Below, one piece after another: positions 23,513 to 35,106 of a stretch of 64,000 nucleotides of DNA. Position 1 is the stretch's first letter. The number at the start of each line of letters is the position of its first letter. Location of the stretch: assembly GCF_030272615.1 (NCBI RefSeq), contig NC_081410.1:192345619-192409618 (forward strand). The letters are read 5' to 3'. This DNA comes from Cryptomeria japonica. Taxonomy: Eukaryota > Streptophyta > Pinopsida > Cupressales > Cupressaceae. The notes beneath the pieces were generated by a model. It had not been told where the DNA came from. It saw nothing but the letters and a program-made list of their open reading frames with translations, and did no database searches. The position numbers were made by a program, and so were the translations under genes.

Positions 23513-24130
23513 ACCCTTAGGAAAAGGATCTCGATGATGTTTGCCAAGAACACAACCACGACATACACCATCCGTACAAGAAATCTGTGGAAGCCCAATC
23601 ACAAGTGCCTGTGTACTCATCTGTTGTAGATATCTGTAATTGACATGGCAAAAATGCTCATGCCAAAGCCTGCTCACTGAATCTACATGAGCTATGAGAG
23701 AGGAACCAATAGTGTCTGAACTCTCAAAGCCATCAAAACTATATAAGTGAGATGCAGAATCCACACTCCCAGTAGCCACAACCAAGTCAAGATCATGAAG
23801 ATCTCGAATAACCACATCATGAGGTGAGAACTCAACTATCTTACCAGAGCCAAAGTGGCAAATCTGATAAATGGATAGAAGGTTTGTCGAAATGTCAGGA
23901 ACCAAAAGTACATCCTATAGACAACCACCATCCAATGAAACAGTACCGGAACCCTAAACGGAAAGTTGTGCTGAGTCACCAACTGCAATATGTCTAGTGC
24001 CTATAGGGGCAAGAGCAGTGACCAAATCCTCTATGTGTGTCATATGGTGAGAGGCACCAGAATCTAGAATCCAAGTGGATGCGGAGGACATTGCTTGTGC
24101 AGAAAGAGCATGACCTTTCCCTGTGGGCTG
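23513..24130 (-). pseudogene. Copia B protease and GAG-pre-integrase region
   Basis: Protease active site WILDSGASHHMTH at about 24045-24080, with DSG intact, then DVLLVPDISTNLLS near 23910. The GAG-pre-integrase zinc segment follows: WHEHFCHVNYRYLQQM near 23660 and CTDGVCRGCVLGKHH near 23560. Stops fall near 23955, 23918 and 23510. Confidence 0.82.
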
Positions 24131-25051
24131 TGAAGGAGGCTGAGGTGCACTGATATTATGCTGCTACATGGCTTCCTCCAAAACCTCTAAATGTTTCCAA
24201 CACCTGGAAATGAGATGTCCTTCCTTGCCACAAAAACTGCAAGGATCACCAGATTTCTTCTTAGTCTTGGAGGAAGACTCACCAGACTTTGAAGATTTGC
24301 CCTGTTTAGAATTGGACTGTGGTTTTGAATCAAACTTAGGTGGTGGCTTGGAGGGATTCTCACTAGCCTCTTAATCTTTCTTAGGCTTTGGTTTCTACTT
24401 CTATTTTCCTTTGGAGGACTGGGCTACCAATGCTTGGTTCTGTGAACCTGAAAGTGAATCCAACTGCTTAAGCTTAGCTTGCTCACGAGTCAGATGATCA
24501 CAAAAGACCTCAAAAGAAGGCAAAGAAGGCATGACATGTTGAGCACCCAAGGCATCCATGGTGGAATAGAAGGTTGAAGAGAAGATCTGAAATGGACCCT
24601 GAAGCTTGGAGAGGATTAGGAAAATGTACTTTGTATTAGTCTTAGTTTTACCACAACCCTACAAGATAGATCTTTGCTATTTGAACTTCATCAGAAAGTC
24701 CTCAATAGAGGGAAACGAATCAGGTACCAAGGAAGTTAACTCTGCCTCAAGCTGCAAAGATTTGAACTCGTTGACAGTACCGAAAAGTCCTTCAACCTTG
24801 GTCCAAATGGCTCGAGGAGTGAGACAACCCTCAAGATGAAACTGGAGACTGTCAGAAATGTGTAAAGCCATCAATCCCATAGCCTGATCCATATTGTTCC
24901 TATGCTGCATAACCTCAAAGGGACATGTCAACTGAGGTTGAATCTCATCCAAACAGGACCATAACCCTCGAGACTGGAGAAGAGTCATCATGCGACCCTT
25001 CCAAGTGTGGTAATTATGCGGTGTGAGAGATTCAATAGGTCTGTCTGCCAT
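24131..25051 (-). pseudogene. Copia B gag
   Basis: Starts at MADRPIESLTPHNYHTWKGR (25051), a typical Copia gag N-terminus, and continues through the UBN2-type capsid region (AMGLMALHISDSLQFHL, AIWTKVEGLFG) to a stop near 24678. The C-terminal third is Lys/Ser-rich with one CCHC zinc knuckle CSFCGKEGHLISRC at 24200-24241. Two or three further stops occur before the protease. Confidence 0.82.
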
Positions 25052-26205
25052 CCTGTGAACTGTGCCTCAACTGCTCTGAATTTTTTTGAATTATTATTAA
25101 GTGGTCTTTCAGAACTAGATAGAAGATGCAGAAGGGGTTTGGTTGTTTGTTTTGGTGTTTGTAGATTCTGGTTTTTTGATGTAAATAATAGAAAGAAAGA
25201 AAAAACACCCCCCCACAATGCAAAAAACTAATCCCCAGTACAAACTGAAAGCCTGAAAATGATAGAAAGCAGTAACGGGTTGAGATAAAATTTTGAGCAT
25301 GTGAAAAATTTACTGATGAAATAGACTATAGATCTGGAAAGAGCACAGAACCACCATTCCGATGCCTATTCTCTTTTGAAAAATGGAGCAAAAACGAGCA
25401 AGTTATGCTCCATGGAGTGCAAAAAGGCTCATCAGACTTTGACTGAAAAAAAAATGAAATCAAACTAGAGAAATATGAAAAAATTCCTATACCATTAGAA
25501 CGGGCTCAGAGTCAGCTTTCCAACGCCTATTTATTTTCAAAAAATAGAGATTGGATGCTCGAGTTTTGCCCGATTGTGTAAAACAGCTCCAAAAAGGCCC
25601 AAATGGGCCCTTAGAGCCCTTAAGAGCTTAAAAAAATAGTCCCCTGGTCCTCTGGGCGACCAGGAGCTGACACAGGGGGCTGGCAGTGCGGGGGTGGCAT
25701 AGGGGCGACACCGCTAGTTCGGGCGGAGAGCGGGAGGCACACAAGCGGCTCGGGAGCAGCGGGCTTCGCCAGCTGCGCGACAGTGGCTGCCTAGCCACGA
25801 CTGGTGGTTACCGCTGGTGGCAGTGGCCGCTGGGTTGCGCACCGGCAGTGCATGCTATGTAAAATAGCTGTGCCTATTTTTTCAAAAAAACCATGGTTTT
25901 TTAAATTTTTTTGTGAATTTTTTTAATTTTTCAGCCTCGTGCTGCATGCCCTGGGGCCGTACGGCCTTGGGGCAAATTTTTTTTGCCTTCTAGAGCAACT
26001 GTGTCCGAATCAGATGAATTTTATATGAAAATAGGGGTTTTTGGGCGCTACAAGCTCAACGGTGAGGTCTGTTTGGGCTCAAAGTGCACCAAAAAAATAT
26101 CCCCCCTATTCCAAAATAAAAAATAGAAGACAAACACAAATTTGATGCAACCAAAACCTGGATCTCAAAATCTTTCAAAAGTCTAAACAAGCTATAGTAG
26201 ATCTA
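25052..26205 (-). other. Copia B untranslated leader with GC-rich patch
   Basis: About 1.15 kb between primer site and gag, without a supported ORF. Most is AT-rich, but about 25640-25860 is clearly GC-rich (runs such as GGGCGACACCGC and CAGTGGCCGCTGGG), then T-rich again. The patch could be a structured packaging region or a captured fragment. Confidence 0.6.
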
Positions 26206-26217
26206 GCTCTGATACCA
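26206..26217 (-). promoter_or_regulatory. Copia B primer binding site
   Basis: GCTCTGATACCA on the plus strand is the exact reverse complement of TGGTATCAGAGC, the initiator-Met tRNA complement, adjoining the LTR edge at 26218. Confidence 0.92.
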
Positions 26218-26536
26218 TGTAGGATTTGAGAAATACAAATCCACAGAACCCAAAAAAACCTGCATGCAAGAAACCTATCATAGAGAAAGAGAGAGAACGA
26301 ATACAAGGGTTTTGGCTTTGACAAAGTGAAAAGATTGATTATCAGAGAAAAATGAATCAAGAATATCACAATAATACAAGAGATCAATCCTTATAAAGGA
26401 GATCAACACCAAAAGGAAAACCTAACCCTAAGGTGAGAGCATTTAATAATTAAATATTAATTATTAAATGACTAATGTATGCATAAAGAGAAATCTTAAG
26501 AGGAGAGTAAAGTTAATTAATTACTTTACTCTAACA
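26218..26536 (-). repeat. Copia B 5' LTR (319 bp), also abutting element C
   Basis: On the element strand it starts TGTTAGAGTAAAG and ends AAATCCTACA, directly before the primer site. Its terminal 57 bp repeat exactly at 20757-20813. Its outer edge touches CTATGGGGGAGAGC, which looks like the polypurine tract of Copia C, so this LTR sits where the 3' LTR of C should start. Confidence 0.88.
26390..26398 (-). promoter_or_regulatory. TATA-like box in Copia B LTR
   Basis: CTTTATAAGG on the element strand, inside the LTR about 150 bp from its start, is a good candidate for its promoter. No activity can be inferred. Confidence 0.4.
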
Positions 26537-26550
26537 GCTCTCCCCCATAG
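26537..26550 (-). promoter_or_regulatory. Probable Copia C polypurine tract
   Basis: GCTCTCCCCCATAG on the plus strand reads CTATGGGGGAGAGC on the element strand, directly upstream of the LTR start. Confidence 0.6.
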
Positions 26551-26699
26551 GAGGATAATCTCTCCTCCTTTAGATAGACTCACAAATCTGAATAAGTGAA
26601 ACATACCACTGACTACTCCCTCTAAGTAGCAACGCCACTCATCAATCCAAATATCAGGATAAGACTATGAAGTCCACCAGATTGATGCATCTCAATGCA

Positions 26700-28080
26700 T
26701 CTAGTTCACATTAGAAGGGTAAATCACCCCTAACTTCTCTCTTAGATATACAAATGTATGTACAGGTAAAGGCTTAGTGAAGATATCTATGATTTGTTCC
26801 TTTGTAGACACATATTCCAATCTGACTTCCTTATCACTTTTCTCTCTTAGAAAACAAAACTTAATTGATATAGGCTTTGTTTTAGAATGCAACACCATAT
26901 TCTTAGAAATATTGATAGCACTTGAATTCTCACAATATATAATAGTAGGCTCATTATAAATAACTCTAATATCCTTTAGCATCTTCTTCATCCATACTAC
27001 CTGAGAACAAATACCAGCAACAACTATGTATTCAACTTCAACAGTAGATAATGATATAGCATTCTACTTCTTGCTCATCCATGAAACCAACCTCTTCCCT
27101 ATAAAGAATACACCACCACTTGTACTCTTCCATTCATCAACATCACTTGCCTAATTGACATTAGTAAAAGAACTTAAAATGAAATCATCATTCTTTGGAT
27201 ACCACAAACCATAATCAACTATTCCCTTAAAATATCTGAATATCCTTTTCACAACAGTATCATGACTTTCCTTAGGATCATCCTACAATCTTGCAACAAA
27301 ACATACAACATTCATAATGTTTGTTCTAGTATGAGTCAAATATAGAAATGCACCAATCATAGATCTATACAAAGTCTAATTAGCGTTTGGAGATTCATCA
27401 TCTTTTGTCATCTTGCATCTAATTACCATGGGAGTTCCAACTGATTTGGAATCACCTAACCCAAACTTCTTCAGCAATTCCTTCACATACTTTGATTGAG
27501 ATATGAAAATGCCTTTATCAGTCTATGTAATTTGTAGTCCCAAGAAGAATTTCATCTCACCTATCATAGAGATCTCAAAATATTTTTTGCATATCATCAA
27601 CAAACTTCTTACTCAAATCATCATCTCCTCCAAATATAATGTCATCAACAAAAACTTCAACAATCAAAATGTTATAATTATCAATATTGAAGTATAAATT
27701 ACTATCAACGGTAACTTTACAAAATCCCAACTTCATCAAATACCTTTCCAATCTGGCATACCAAGCTCTACGGGCTTGTTTAAGTCCACACAATTATTTC
27801 TTCAATTCGCACACCATGTCTCGTTCATTTGTCAATGAAAATCCATCTGATTGTTCAATGTAGACTTCTTATTCCAACTCACCATTCAAAAAGGCTGACT
27901 TCACATCCATCTGATATACCTTGAAAATCTTATAAGAAGCATATGCAAGAAATAAACTAACAACTTCAATTCTACCTACCAGAGCAAAGTCTCCTCAAAA
28001 TCAATTCCTTCCATTTGTGAATATCCTTTATATACCAGTCTTTCTTTATTTCTAACAACTTCTCCATCTTCATTTAGTAC
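26700..28080 (-). pseudogene. Copia C RNase H and reverse transcriptase
   Basis: RT segments on the minus strand: LKQARRAWYARLERYLMKLG near 27780, [16 protein letters not shown] near 27660-27615 and a MIGE-like region near 27565. RNase H: YCENSSAINISKN near 26930 and FTKPLP near 26790, with stops and shifts between. The start of RT (MDVKSAFLNG-like) lies near 27910. The fragmentation is heavier than in Copia B. The VDDIIFGG motif places C with A, D, E and F rather than with its neighbour B. Confidence 0.78.
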
Positions 28081-28837
28081 CAATTACATTCTTGTCTTTA
28101 TGTCTTGAAATAAGTTCCCATGTATTTTTCTTGTCTATCTAATTTAATTCTTCTTCCATATCTTTTACCCAATTTTCATCTTTACAAGCTTTAGCAACAT
28201 CTTTAGGCACAATCTTGGAAATTAGACATGTCTCTTTAGTAGAAATTCTTCTTCTAGTCATCACACTTTTATTTTTATCCCAATAATTTGATTCTTTGAA
28301 TGATTTAATCTTAAATACCTGAGGGTCTTCTAATTGTTCTGATTTTCAGTCTCTTGAACTTATTCATCGCCAATAACATCTAGATTGACTGACTCTTCCA
28401 TATCACTTTGTTTTATGCTCTGAGTCTTCACATGCTTTGAACTAACATCATAATCATTAGGTTCATATCCACATCCTTTGATTTGTTTTTCATGACTCTC
28501 ATCAACCTTCATATTTGCACTTTCCACTATTTTTCTTAGTCTTTTGTTGTAACACTGGTAGGCCTTACTCTTAGTAGAATATTTCAAAAAGATTCCTTCA
28601 TCACATATTGCATCAAATTTTCCTATATCCTCATCTCTTTTGATATAACGTTTGCTTCCAAAGATTCTGAAATATCTAACTATGGGAACATGACCAAACC
28701 ATAACTCATAAGGGGTCTTATTGGAATCACCTTTTATATGCACCCAGTTGAATGTGTACACAACAATGCTAACAACTTCTCTCCAATAGATATGTAGAAC
28801 ATTTACTTCAATCATCATAGTCCTAGCTATTAGATAT
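28081..28837 (-). pseudogene. Copia C integrase C-terminal half and linker, truncated by Copia G
   Basis: Reading on the minus strand from 28837: ARTMIEVNVLHIYWREVVS, TPYELWFGHVPIVRYFRIFG, DEGIFLKYSTKSKAYQCYNK and an acidic linker. The integrase catalytic core and gag of C are not present; the sequence is cut at 28838 by an LTR start. The rest of C should lie to the right of the window. Confidence 0.8.
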
Positions 28838-29222
28838 TGTTGTCATTGCTGCTACTAGGATATGTTGTTATCATTGATGTCAACATATTCCTGTGATTTA
28901 TCCTGGTGTGATTGGGAAGATTTTATGGTCTGGTTTGGTAGTTTGGTTTTGTTGATCATTGTTTTGTAGAGGTTGATATTTCCTCTGGTATATTTCGGTC
29001 TCATCAGATCTTGTGATAAGACTTTGGGACATTATTTTGGATGATCTTGTGTATCTTCATTTTAGATGGTTCATTATTTGGTGCTCTACAAGTTATCTTT
29101 CTTCATGACAGTTGCTAATTGGTTGTGCTCTTGAGCTTTTAGACATTGACCATTGAAGATTTGAAAAGTGGTGTTGGTGCAGTTATTCTTGATGATTCTA
29201 ACATGCTTACTAGTGTTTCCTA
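28838..29222 (+). repeat. Copia G 5' LTR, left part
   Basis: Begins TGTTGTCATTGCTGCTACTA right where Copia C coding stops; AGATA (28833-28837) would be the left target duplication. It is interrupted at 29222 by the D/E composite and continues at 62121-63010, where it ends at a primer site. Confidence 0.7.
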
Positions 29223-30644
29223 TGTTAATCTGAGAGGATCTGGTTAACACTAAGAGGGGGGATGAATCAGTATTAACACCACTTTAAAAAATAGAAACTT
29301 GAACTTAATAATCCTTCACCAGCTGAAATATAAATCAATATCAAACTCATTTACCAGTAATGGTAATTGCTGATAAACATCTAATAAATTGATGTAACCG
29401 GTCTACATATTAAGTGTTCAATAACAATGCATAAGCTAAAACTTAAGAAATAACATTACATGAACACCATATTTTTCACGTGGAAACCCAAATAGGGAAA
29501 TACCATGGTGGGAATTGGTACCCACAAAAATTTGCACTCTTTCAGAATGTGCCCTGTTAGGAGCTTAATATATGCTCTGTTAGGAGTAGACCCTGTTAGG
29601 AGTCATTCAATTAAGGGATTTGGATTTTCAACCCTATTAGGAGCTTATGACATGTTTAGATCAACCTCACAAGAGGATTTACAACTCAGATTATGAGCCA
29701 CCTTGTTAGGGGATTTACAAGTTTGAGACCTGTTAGGACCTACTCGGTTAGGGGATTTTATCTACTGCAACTGTTAGGAAGCAATAGTGAAATGATCTAG
29801 AATTTGCACTTGATTTCTTACTGATCAAATCCAATTATGCTCTAATATCTGTAACACCCAGATAGATCTTATACTTCTCCGATATGGCTTCACACTCTTC
29901 TCTAGGACCATAGACACAATGAATACCAACTAAGCCAACATAAATAACATTTTAAACTAGATCAGCAACTAAACCATAGATACATTATCAATTTACAATA
30001 CAGATCATCATAAATCATAACATTTCATCATACAGATCTTTACAAATTATAAAAGGCAATATCAACCATTGAATGATCGTAACATATCATAAAAACTCGA
30101 TCTGTAAAAAAGTCAAACCCTTAGAACACTCTATTAAGAGCTTTTCTATTTCCCAAGAAATTCCTCCATCATTCACACCAAAACAAAAAAATAATCACCC
30201 ACGTGGGTTGTGTCATGTTATCTTCAACATGTAGACTTGATGTAGATCATTGCCATAAAAAAAATCATTACCGGTTTGGTGATTTCTTCACCGATCCTTA
30301 AACCCTTCTTAAACATTACAATGATAAAAAATCACATTCCAAACCACAATCCTCCAATCATCACCAATCATCAGATCCAAACAAAACATCTCCATGTTTA
30401 CCGGTTAAAGTCCTAATTCCTAGTTTTATGTATCTTTACCGGTAAATCCATTCTGGTAGATTAAAAACACTTAGATGACATCAAGAAACCCTAGTTAACA
30501 CCAGTTTCCATCAATGAAAACACAAATAAATGGTCAAGTCATCTAATCATACAATTTCAATCTCTTCATTACAAATAGTCCTTTGCTGGTTCAATCACCA
30601 TTTGCATCATCTCACCTACATCAGTTATACCAATCATGCCAACA
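29223..30644 (-). repeat. Copia D 3' LTR (1,422 bp)
   Basis: Plus-strand edges TGTTAATCTGAGAGG and CATGCCAACA. The inner edge adjoins TTCTCCCCCTTTGG, the polypurine tract in reverse. It contains repeated CTGTTAGGAG-type short motifs (29540-29770) and ACCGGT motifs. Confidence 0.85.
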
Positions 30645-30657
30645 TTCTCCCCCTTTG
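30645..30657 (-). promoter_or_regulatory. Copia D polypurine tract
   Basis: TTCTCCCCCTTTG on the plus strand, i.e. CAAAGGGGGAGAA on the element strand, adjoining the LTR. The region 30658-31000 between it and RNase H is non-coding. Confidence 0.8.
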
Positions 30658-31000
30658 GCATTGATGGAAATACCAAATATTAGCACCAACATTGACATAC
30701 TCAACATCTCATCTTCTCTCTCTATCAGTCTGATCTTTTTCTTATCCCTCTATTAGTCTAATCTTTTTCCTCTCCCCATTTGACAGAAATACCAAAGGTG
30801 TGAATACATCATCGGTCTTATATTCAGCTGTTGCTTCTATCATCATCTCTACTAACCATATCTCTGCAAATCATATCAGAGCTTCTCCCCCTACAGAGTG
30901 GCCTACATCTCATCAATCCACAATGAAGAATAATCATTAAGCCCCCTAGATTGATGCATCTTCTATATTCTAATTCTTCAAGTGTAGATGTCTGACCCCT

Positions 31001-32350
31001 AATTTACCTTTGAGGAACTCAAAGGTACTCTTTGGCAATGGTTTTATAAAAATGTCTACTCTTTGATCCTTTCTTTTCACATACTCCATCCTGACCTATT
31101 TTTCATGTACTCTTTCCCTTAGAAAATGATTCTTCAACTCAATGTCCTTTGTTCTTGCATGTAATATAGGATTTTTAGAAAAAATGATTGCACTTGTACT
31201 GTCACAATAGATAGTCACCGGTTCAAACATATCAAGTTTGAATCCTTCTAACATGTGTATCATCTAGATTTCTTGCGTGCAATTCATTGATGCTGCAACG
31301 TACTTTGCCTCAGCTGTTGACTAACAAACACAAGTTTTCTTCTTTCTTGTCCATGCTACTAATCTCCCTCCAAGAAGAAAGGCTCCATCGGTAGTGCTTT
31401 TCTGATCATCAATATGGTTTGCCCAATCTGCATTAGTAAACACATTCAAAGTATAATCTCTTTCATAAGGATATCGTAAACCATAATCTTTTGTGCCTTT
31501 TAGGTACCAGAAAATCCTCTTCACCACTACCAAGTGAGTCTCCTTGGGAACTTTCTAAAATACAGCAACCAATCCAACAACATGTACAATGTTAGGCCTA
31601 CTATGAACAACATAGTGCAACTTACCAATCATAGACCTGTATTCCTTCTCATCAACAAAAGGTGAATCATTTTGTTTAGACAATTTGCAGCCTGTCACCA
31701 TCAAAGTACCAACTAGTTTACAATCTTCCATGCCAAATGTCTTCAATAGCACTTTAACATACTCTGACAAATACAGATACCACCATCGAATTGCTGGACC
31801 TGTAACCCAATAAATAACTTAATCTCATCGATAAGAGACATTTCAAATTCCTTCTTCATTTCTTTAGCAAAATCCATATATAAGTCATCATTTCCACCAA
31901 AGATTATATCATCTACAAATACTTTAGCTATCAACATTCAGTCTCCATTAGTCTTCAAATATATGCTACTGTCCTCACTGGTACGTTGGAATCCAATTTT
32001 AATCAAATGTACATGTAGTCTTTCATACCATGCTCTCGATGCCTGTTTCAAACCATACAATGCCTCATGTAATTTGCAGACCCTGTCTTTATCATCAGAT
32101 AAATAAAATCCATCTAATTATTCTATGTAAACTTCTTCCTCTAGGATGCCATTTAGAAAAGCTGATTTAACATCCATCTGGTAGACTTTGAATCCTTCAA
32201 ATGCAGCATATGCTAGTAGCATTCTTACTCCTTCCAATCAAGCCACCGGTGTAAAGGTTTCTCCATAATCTTCACCTTCTTCTTGTGCATATCTTTTACA
32301 AAATAATCTCACAATATTTCTCACACCCCTACCTTCTTCATTTAACTTAT
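31001..32350 (-). pseudogene. Copia D RNase H and reverse transcriptase
   Basis: RT motifs on the minus strand: MDVKSAFLNGILEEEVY near 32180, LYGLKQASRAWYERLHVHLI near 32070, [16 protein letters not shown] near 31930-31885 and MSLIDEIKLFIGLQVQQ. RNase H has FTNADWANHIDDQKSTTDGA near 31440 and the degraded IFIKPLPK tail near 31060. Stops and shifts are frequent. E carries a close relative of this region, so the two can be compared directly. Confidence 0.83.
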
Positions 32351-33560
32351 TCCTAAAGACCCATTTAGTGCCAATTACATTCTTGTCTTCCAGTCTAGGA
32401 ACAAGTGTCCATGTCTAATTTTTCTATATTTGATCTAAATCCTCATTCATAGGATTAACCCAATCATCATCTTTTAATGCCTCTTTGATTGTTTTAGGCT
32501 CAATTGTAGATATTAGACAAGAATTATCTCTGTTTTTCCTTCTTGTTTCAACACCAACATTCTTATCTCCAATTATTTGTTCTTGTGAATGGTTCAATCT
32601 GACATACCTTGGTAATATTGGTTCTGATTCTATTTCTTCTACTTCATCTTCTCCATTTTATTCATCTCTTTCATCACTTACCAGTTGAGCACCTATCTCT
32701 ACATTTGCCTATTCATCATTCTTTTGTGCCTTTGATTCAATAAACACAAGTTTTTCATCATCTTTCTTAGGTCTAGATCTACTAGTTCCTTGAGATTTAT
32801 TGGAGAGATCATCTACCATCAAATTAGTACTCTCAATGATCTTGTTAGTTAGTTTTTTATAACATTTATATTCTTTACTTTTAGTAGAGTAACCAAGAAA
32901 GATACCTTCATCAGACATTGCATCAAACTTTTCAGTATAATCATTTCTCTTAATGAAACATATACTCCCAAAAACTTTAAAATAACTCACATTAGGAGTC
33001 TTTCCATACCATAATTCGTAAGGTGTTTTGTTGTTACCTCTTTTGATAAGTACCCAATTTAAATTATAAACAGTAGTGTTGACTACTTCTCTCCAAAATA
33101 TTTTCGGTACTTCACCTTGAATCAACATGGTTCTAGCAGCTTCAACAATTGTTCTATTCATTCTCTCTACTATCCCATTCTATTGTGGAGTTCTAGGAGC
33201 TAACATCTATCTTTTGATTCTCTGTTCATCACAAAAATTCATAATATCATCAAAAGTAAATTCTCCTCCTTGGTCAGATCTTAAACACTTCAAATTCTTA
33301 CCGCTTTCATTCTCAACCAAATCTTTAAATACTTTAAACTTCTTGAATGCTTCAGATTTTTCCTTTAAGAATGTCACCCTCATCATCTTGGAATAATCAT
33401 CAATGAAAAGAATGAAATATCTATCACCATAATAGCTCTCAATTCTCATAGGACCACAAAGATCAGTATGTACCAAATCTAAGATATTTTCAGAAGAAAA
33501 ATGCTTTCTCTTGAAAGATACAGAGGTCATCTTACCAATGTGACAATCTTTGCATAATAC
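32351..33560 (-). pseudogene. Copia D integrase and linker
   Basis: Core motifs: LDLVHTDLCGPMRIESYYGD near 33480, CLRSDQGGEFTFDDIMNFCD near 33285 and GIVERMNRTIVEAARTML near 33165, keeping all three acidic positions, with stops in the RTPQ*NG stretch. Then FWREVVNTTVYNLNWVLIKR, GIFLGYSTKSKEYKCY, and an Asp/Glu-rich linker to PRYVRLNHSQEQII near 32610. Confidence 0.84.
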
Positions 33561-34070
33561 ATTATTTGGTTTAGCAAAGTTGGGGCAATCCTCTTACAAT
33601 GCTTGACTTTCTAACCTTTATCAAATTATCAAAGTTTACATGACAAAATCTCTTAGGAGACAACCAACTCTCTTCTATTTTTGCAACCAAACAATTATTC
33701 ACATTAGTATTCAGATGGAAAAGGTTACCTCTTATCTTCTTCCTAGTAGCAATCAACTCACAATTACCTCCAAGAATTCTGCATAGTCCACTTTTGAATT
33801 CAAGTAAATATCCTTTATCATTAAGTTGACCAACACTCAAAATATTATGCTTTAGTCCATTAGCCCAAAATACATCATCTACATTACTCTTGCCATTTAA
33901 TGAAATTGATCCTTTACCTTTTACCATGTAGGGAGAGTTATTACCAAATCTAACAACGCCTCCATCAAACTCTGCAAGGGATATGGACTTACTTTTAGCA
34001 CCGATCATGTCATGTGAGCAACCACTATCTATAATCCACTCATCACTATTTTCCATATGAGATACTCATT
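33561..34070 (-). pseudogene. Copia D protease and GAG-pre-integrase region
   Basis: WIIDSGCSHDMIGAKSK near 34035 keeps the DSG active site. GLKHNILSVGQLNDKGYLLE and FCHVNFDNLIKV follow. This frame is open from 34056 to 33571, one of the better preserved protease regions of the D/E family here. Confidence 0.83.
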
Positions 34071-35083
34071 CCTTTTCATCAGTTAGATCTTCCTTCACAA
34101 CAACAAACACAATCTCCTCATTGTCATCTTCATCTATTGATTCTTCATCGGTTACTCCTTCTTCAACTACAACATAACACTGCTTTTTGCCTTTTCCATT
34201 AAATTTCCTAAACTTCTCTTTCTTATCAGAATTAGGGCAGTTAGCAACAATGTGACCAATCTTATTACAAGAGACATAATTCAAAGGTAACTTATCGTTA
34301 TACTTACCGATGCCTCTAGGAAATCTTTTAGCCAATAATGCCTCAAGTTCCATCAGATTATCTTCATCCTCACCATCTCCTCTACTACCGCCATTACTGG
34401 ACTTCCAGTCATGATTATGACACATACCTTTTCCTTTCCTCATAGATGTACTGGTTGCAAAAGCTTTAAAAGTAGATTTAGACAATTTTGAAACACTATT
34501 ATCAAATTTGATTAACTCGAAAGTAGTTAACTTTACAATCAATGAATCAAAAATCACTTTATGTTTCAAGATAGATCTTAGTTATTACAATACTATCATC
34601 ATCAATCTTACCTCTAACACTTTTTATAACACCTACAACTGCATTGATTCTTTGACCATATTGTGCAATGTTCTCACCATCAATCATTTTCATATCATCA
34701 AATTTTCCTCTCAAACTTTCTTCCATTTCTCTTTGTACATGCTCATCTCCTCCATAGATCAGTTCTAGCTTCTCCCATACCTCACATGCAATTTCTAATC
34801 CTTGAACATCAATATATTCAAAATCAAATAAAGTAATTACAATTTCTTCCAAGGCTTGCATATTATCTTACTGTTCTTTAAGTTCATCCAGTGTCAAGGT
34901 GGTAGTAGGAACAACATACTTGGTTTCCACTTTTTTCCAATATTGAGCACCCAAAACTTTAATATAGATCTTCATTATTTCTTTCCGTATCTTGTAGTTA
35001 TCCTTGTTGAACTTAGGACCCTCTTTCTTCATCATCTTGTCTTCAGGATCTTTCTCTGAAGCTGTTAGGCTTTCTGCACACAA
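34071..35083 (-). pseudogene. Copia D gag
   Basis: N-terminal part at 35083-34868, second part to 34559 after a stop, and the C-terminal part in another frame to 34066. Capsid-type motifs include FNKDNYKIRKEIMKIYIK and EVWEKLELIYGGDE. The zinc knuckle near 34270 reads VSCNKIGHIVANC with the first cysteine changed to tyrosine, so metal binding is probably lost. The acidic C-terminus is typical of this family. Confidence 0.78.
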
Positions 35084-35092
35084 AGGACCAAA

Positions 35093-35104
35093 GCTCTGAT
35101 ACCA
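35093..35104 (-). promoter_or_regulatory. Copia D primer binding site
   Basis: GCTCTGATACCA, exact reverse complement of the Met-tRNA-type TGGTATCAGAGC, two bases from the middle LTR (TGTTAATTTGAG at 35107). Confidence 0.9.
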
Positions 35105-35106
35105 AG

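Larger units (their letters stand above)
20757..26536 (-). mobile_element. Copia B: short-LTR Ty1/Copia element
   Basis: Minus-strand element with a 319-bp 5' LTR (26218-26536), Met-tRNA primer site, about 1.15-kb leader, and gag-protease-integrase-RT-RNase H order. At the 3' side only 57 bp of LTR remain. No target duplication is evident. RT motif LYVDDLILTG and the short LTR separate it from the SIRE-like elements nearby. The lineage is not assigned. Many TGA and TAG stops are present, but long stretches keep frame. Confidence 0.85.

Noticed and set aside
24168-24374. Plus-strand ORF over Copia B gag
   Set aside because: It is antisense to the zinc knuckle of B and has no features of its own.
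29540-29770. CRISPR-like array of CTGTTAGGAG repeats
   Set aside because: Units are short, irregularly spaced and without unique spacers of constant length; this is an internal LTR repeat in a eukaryotic genome.
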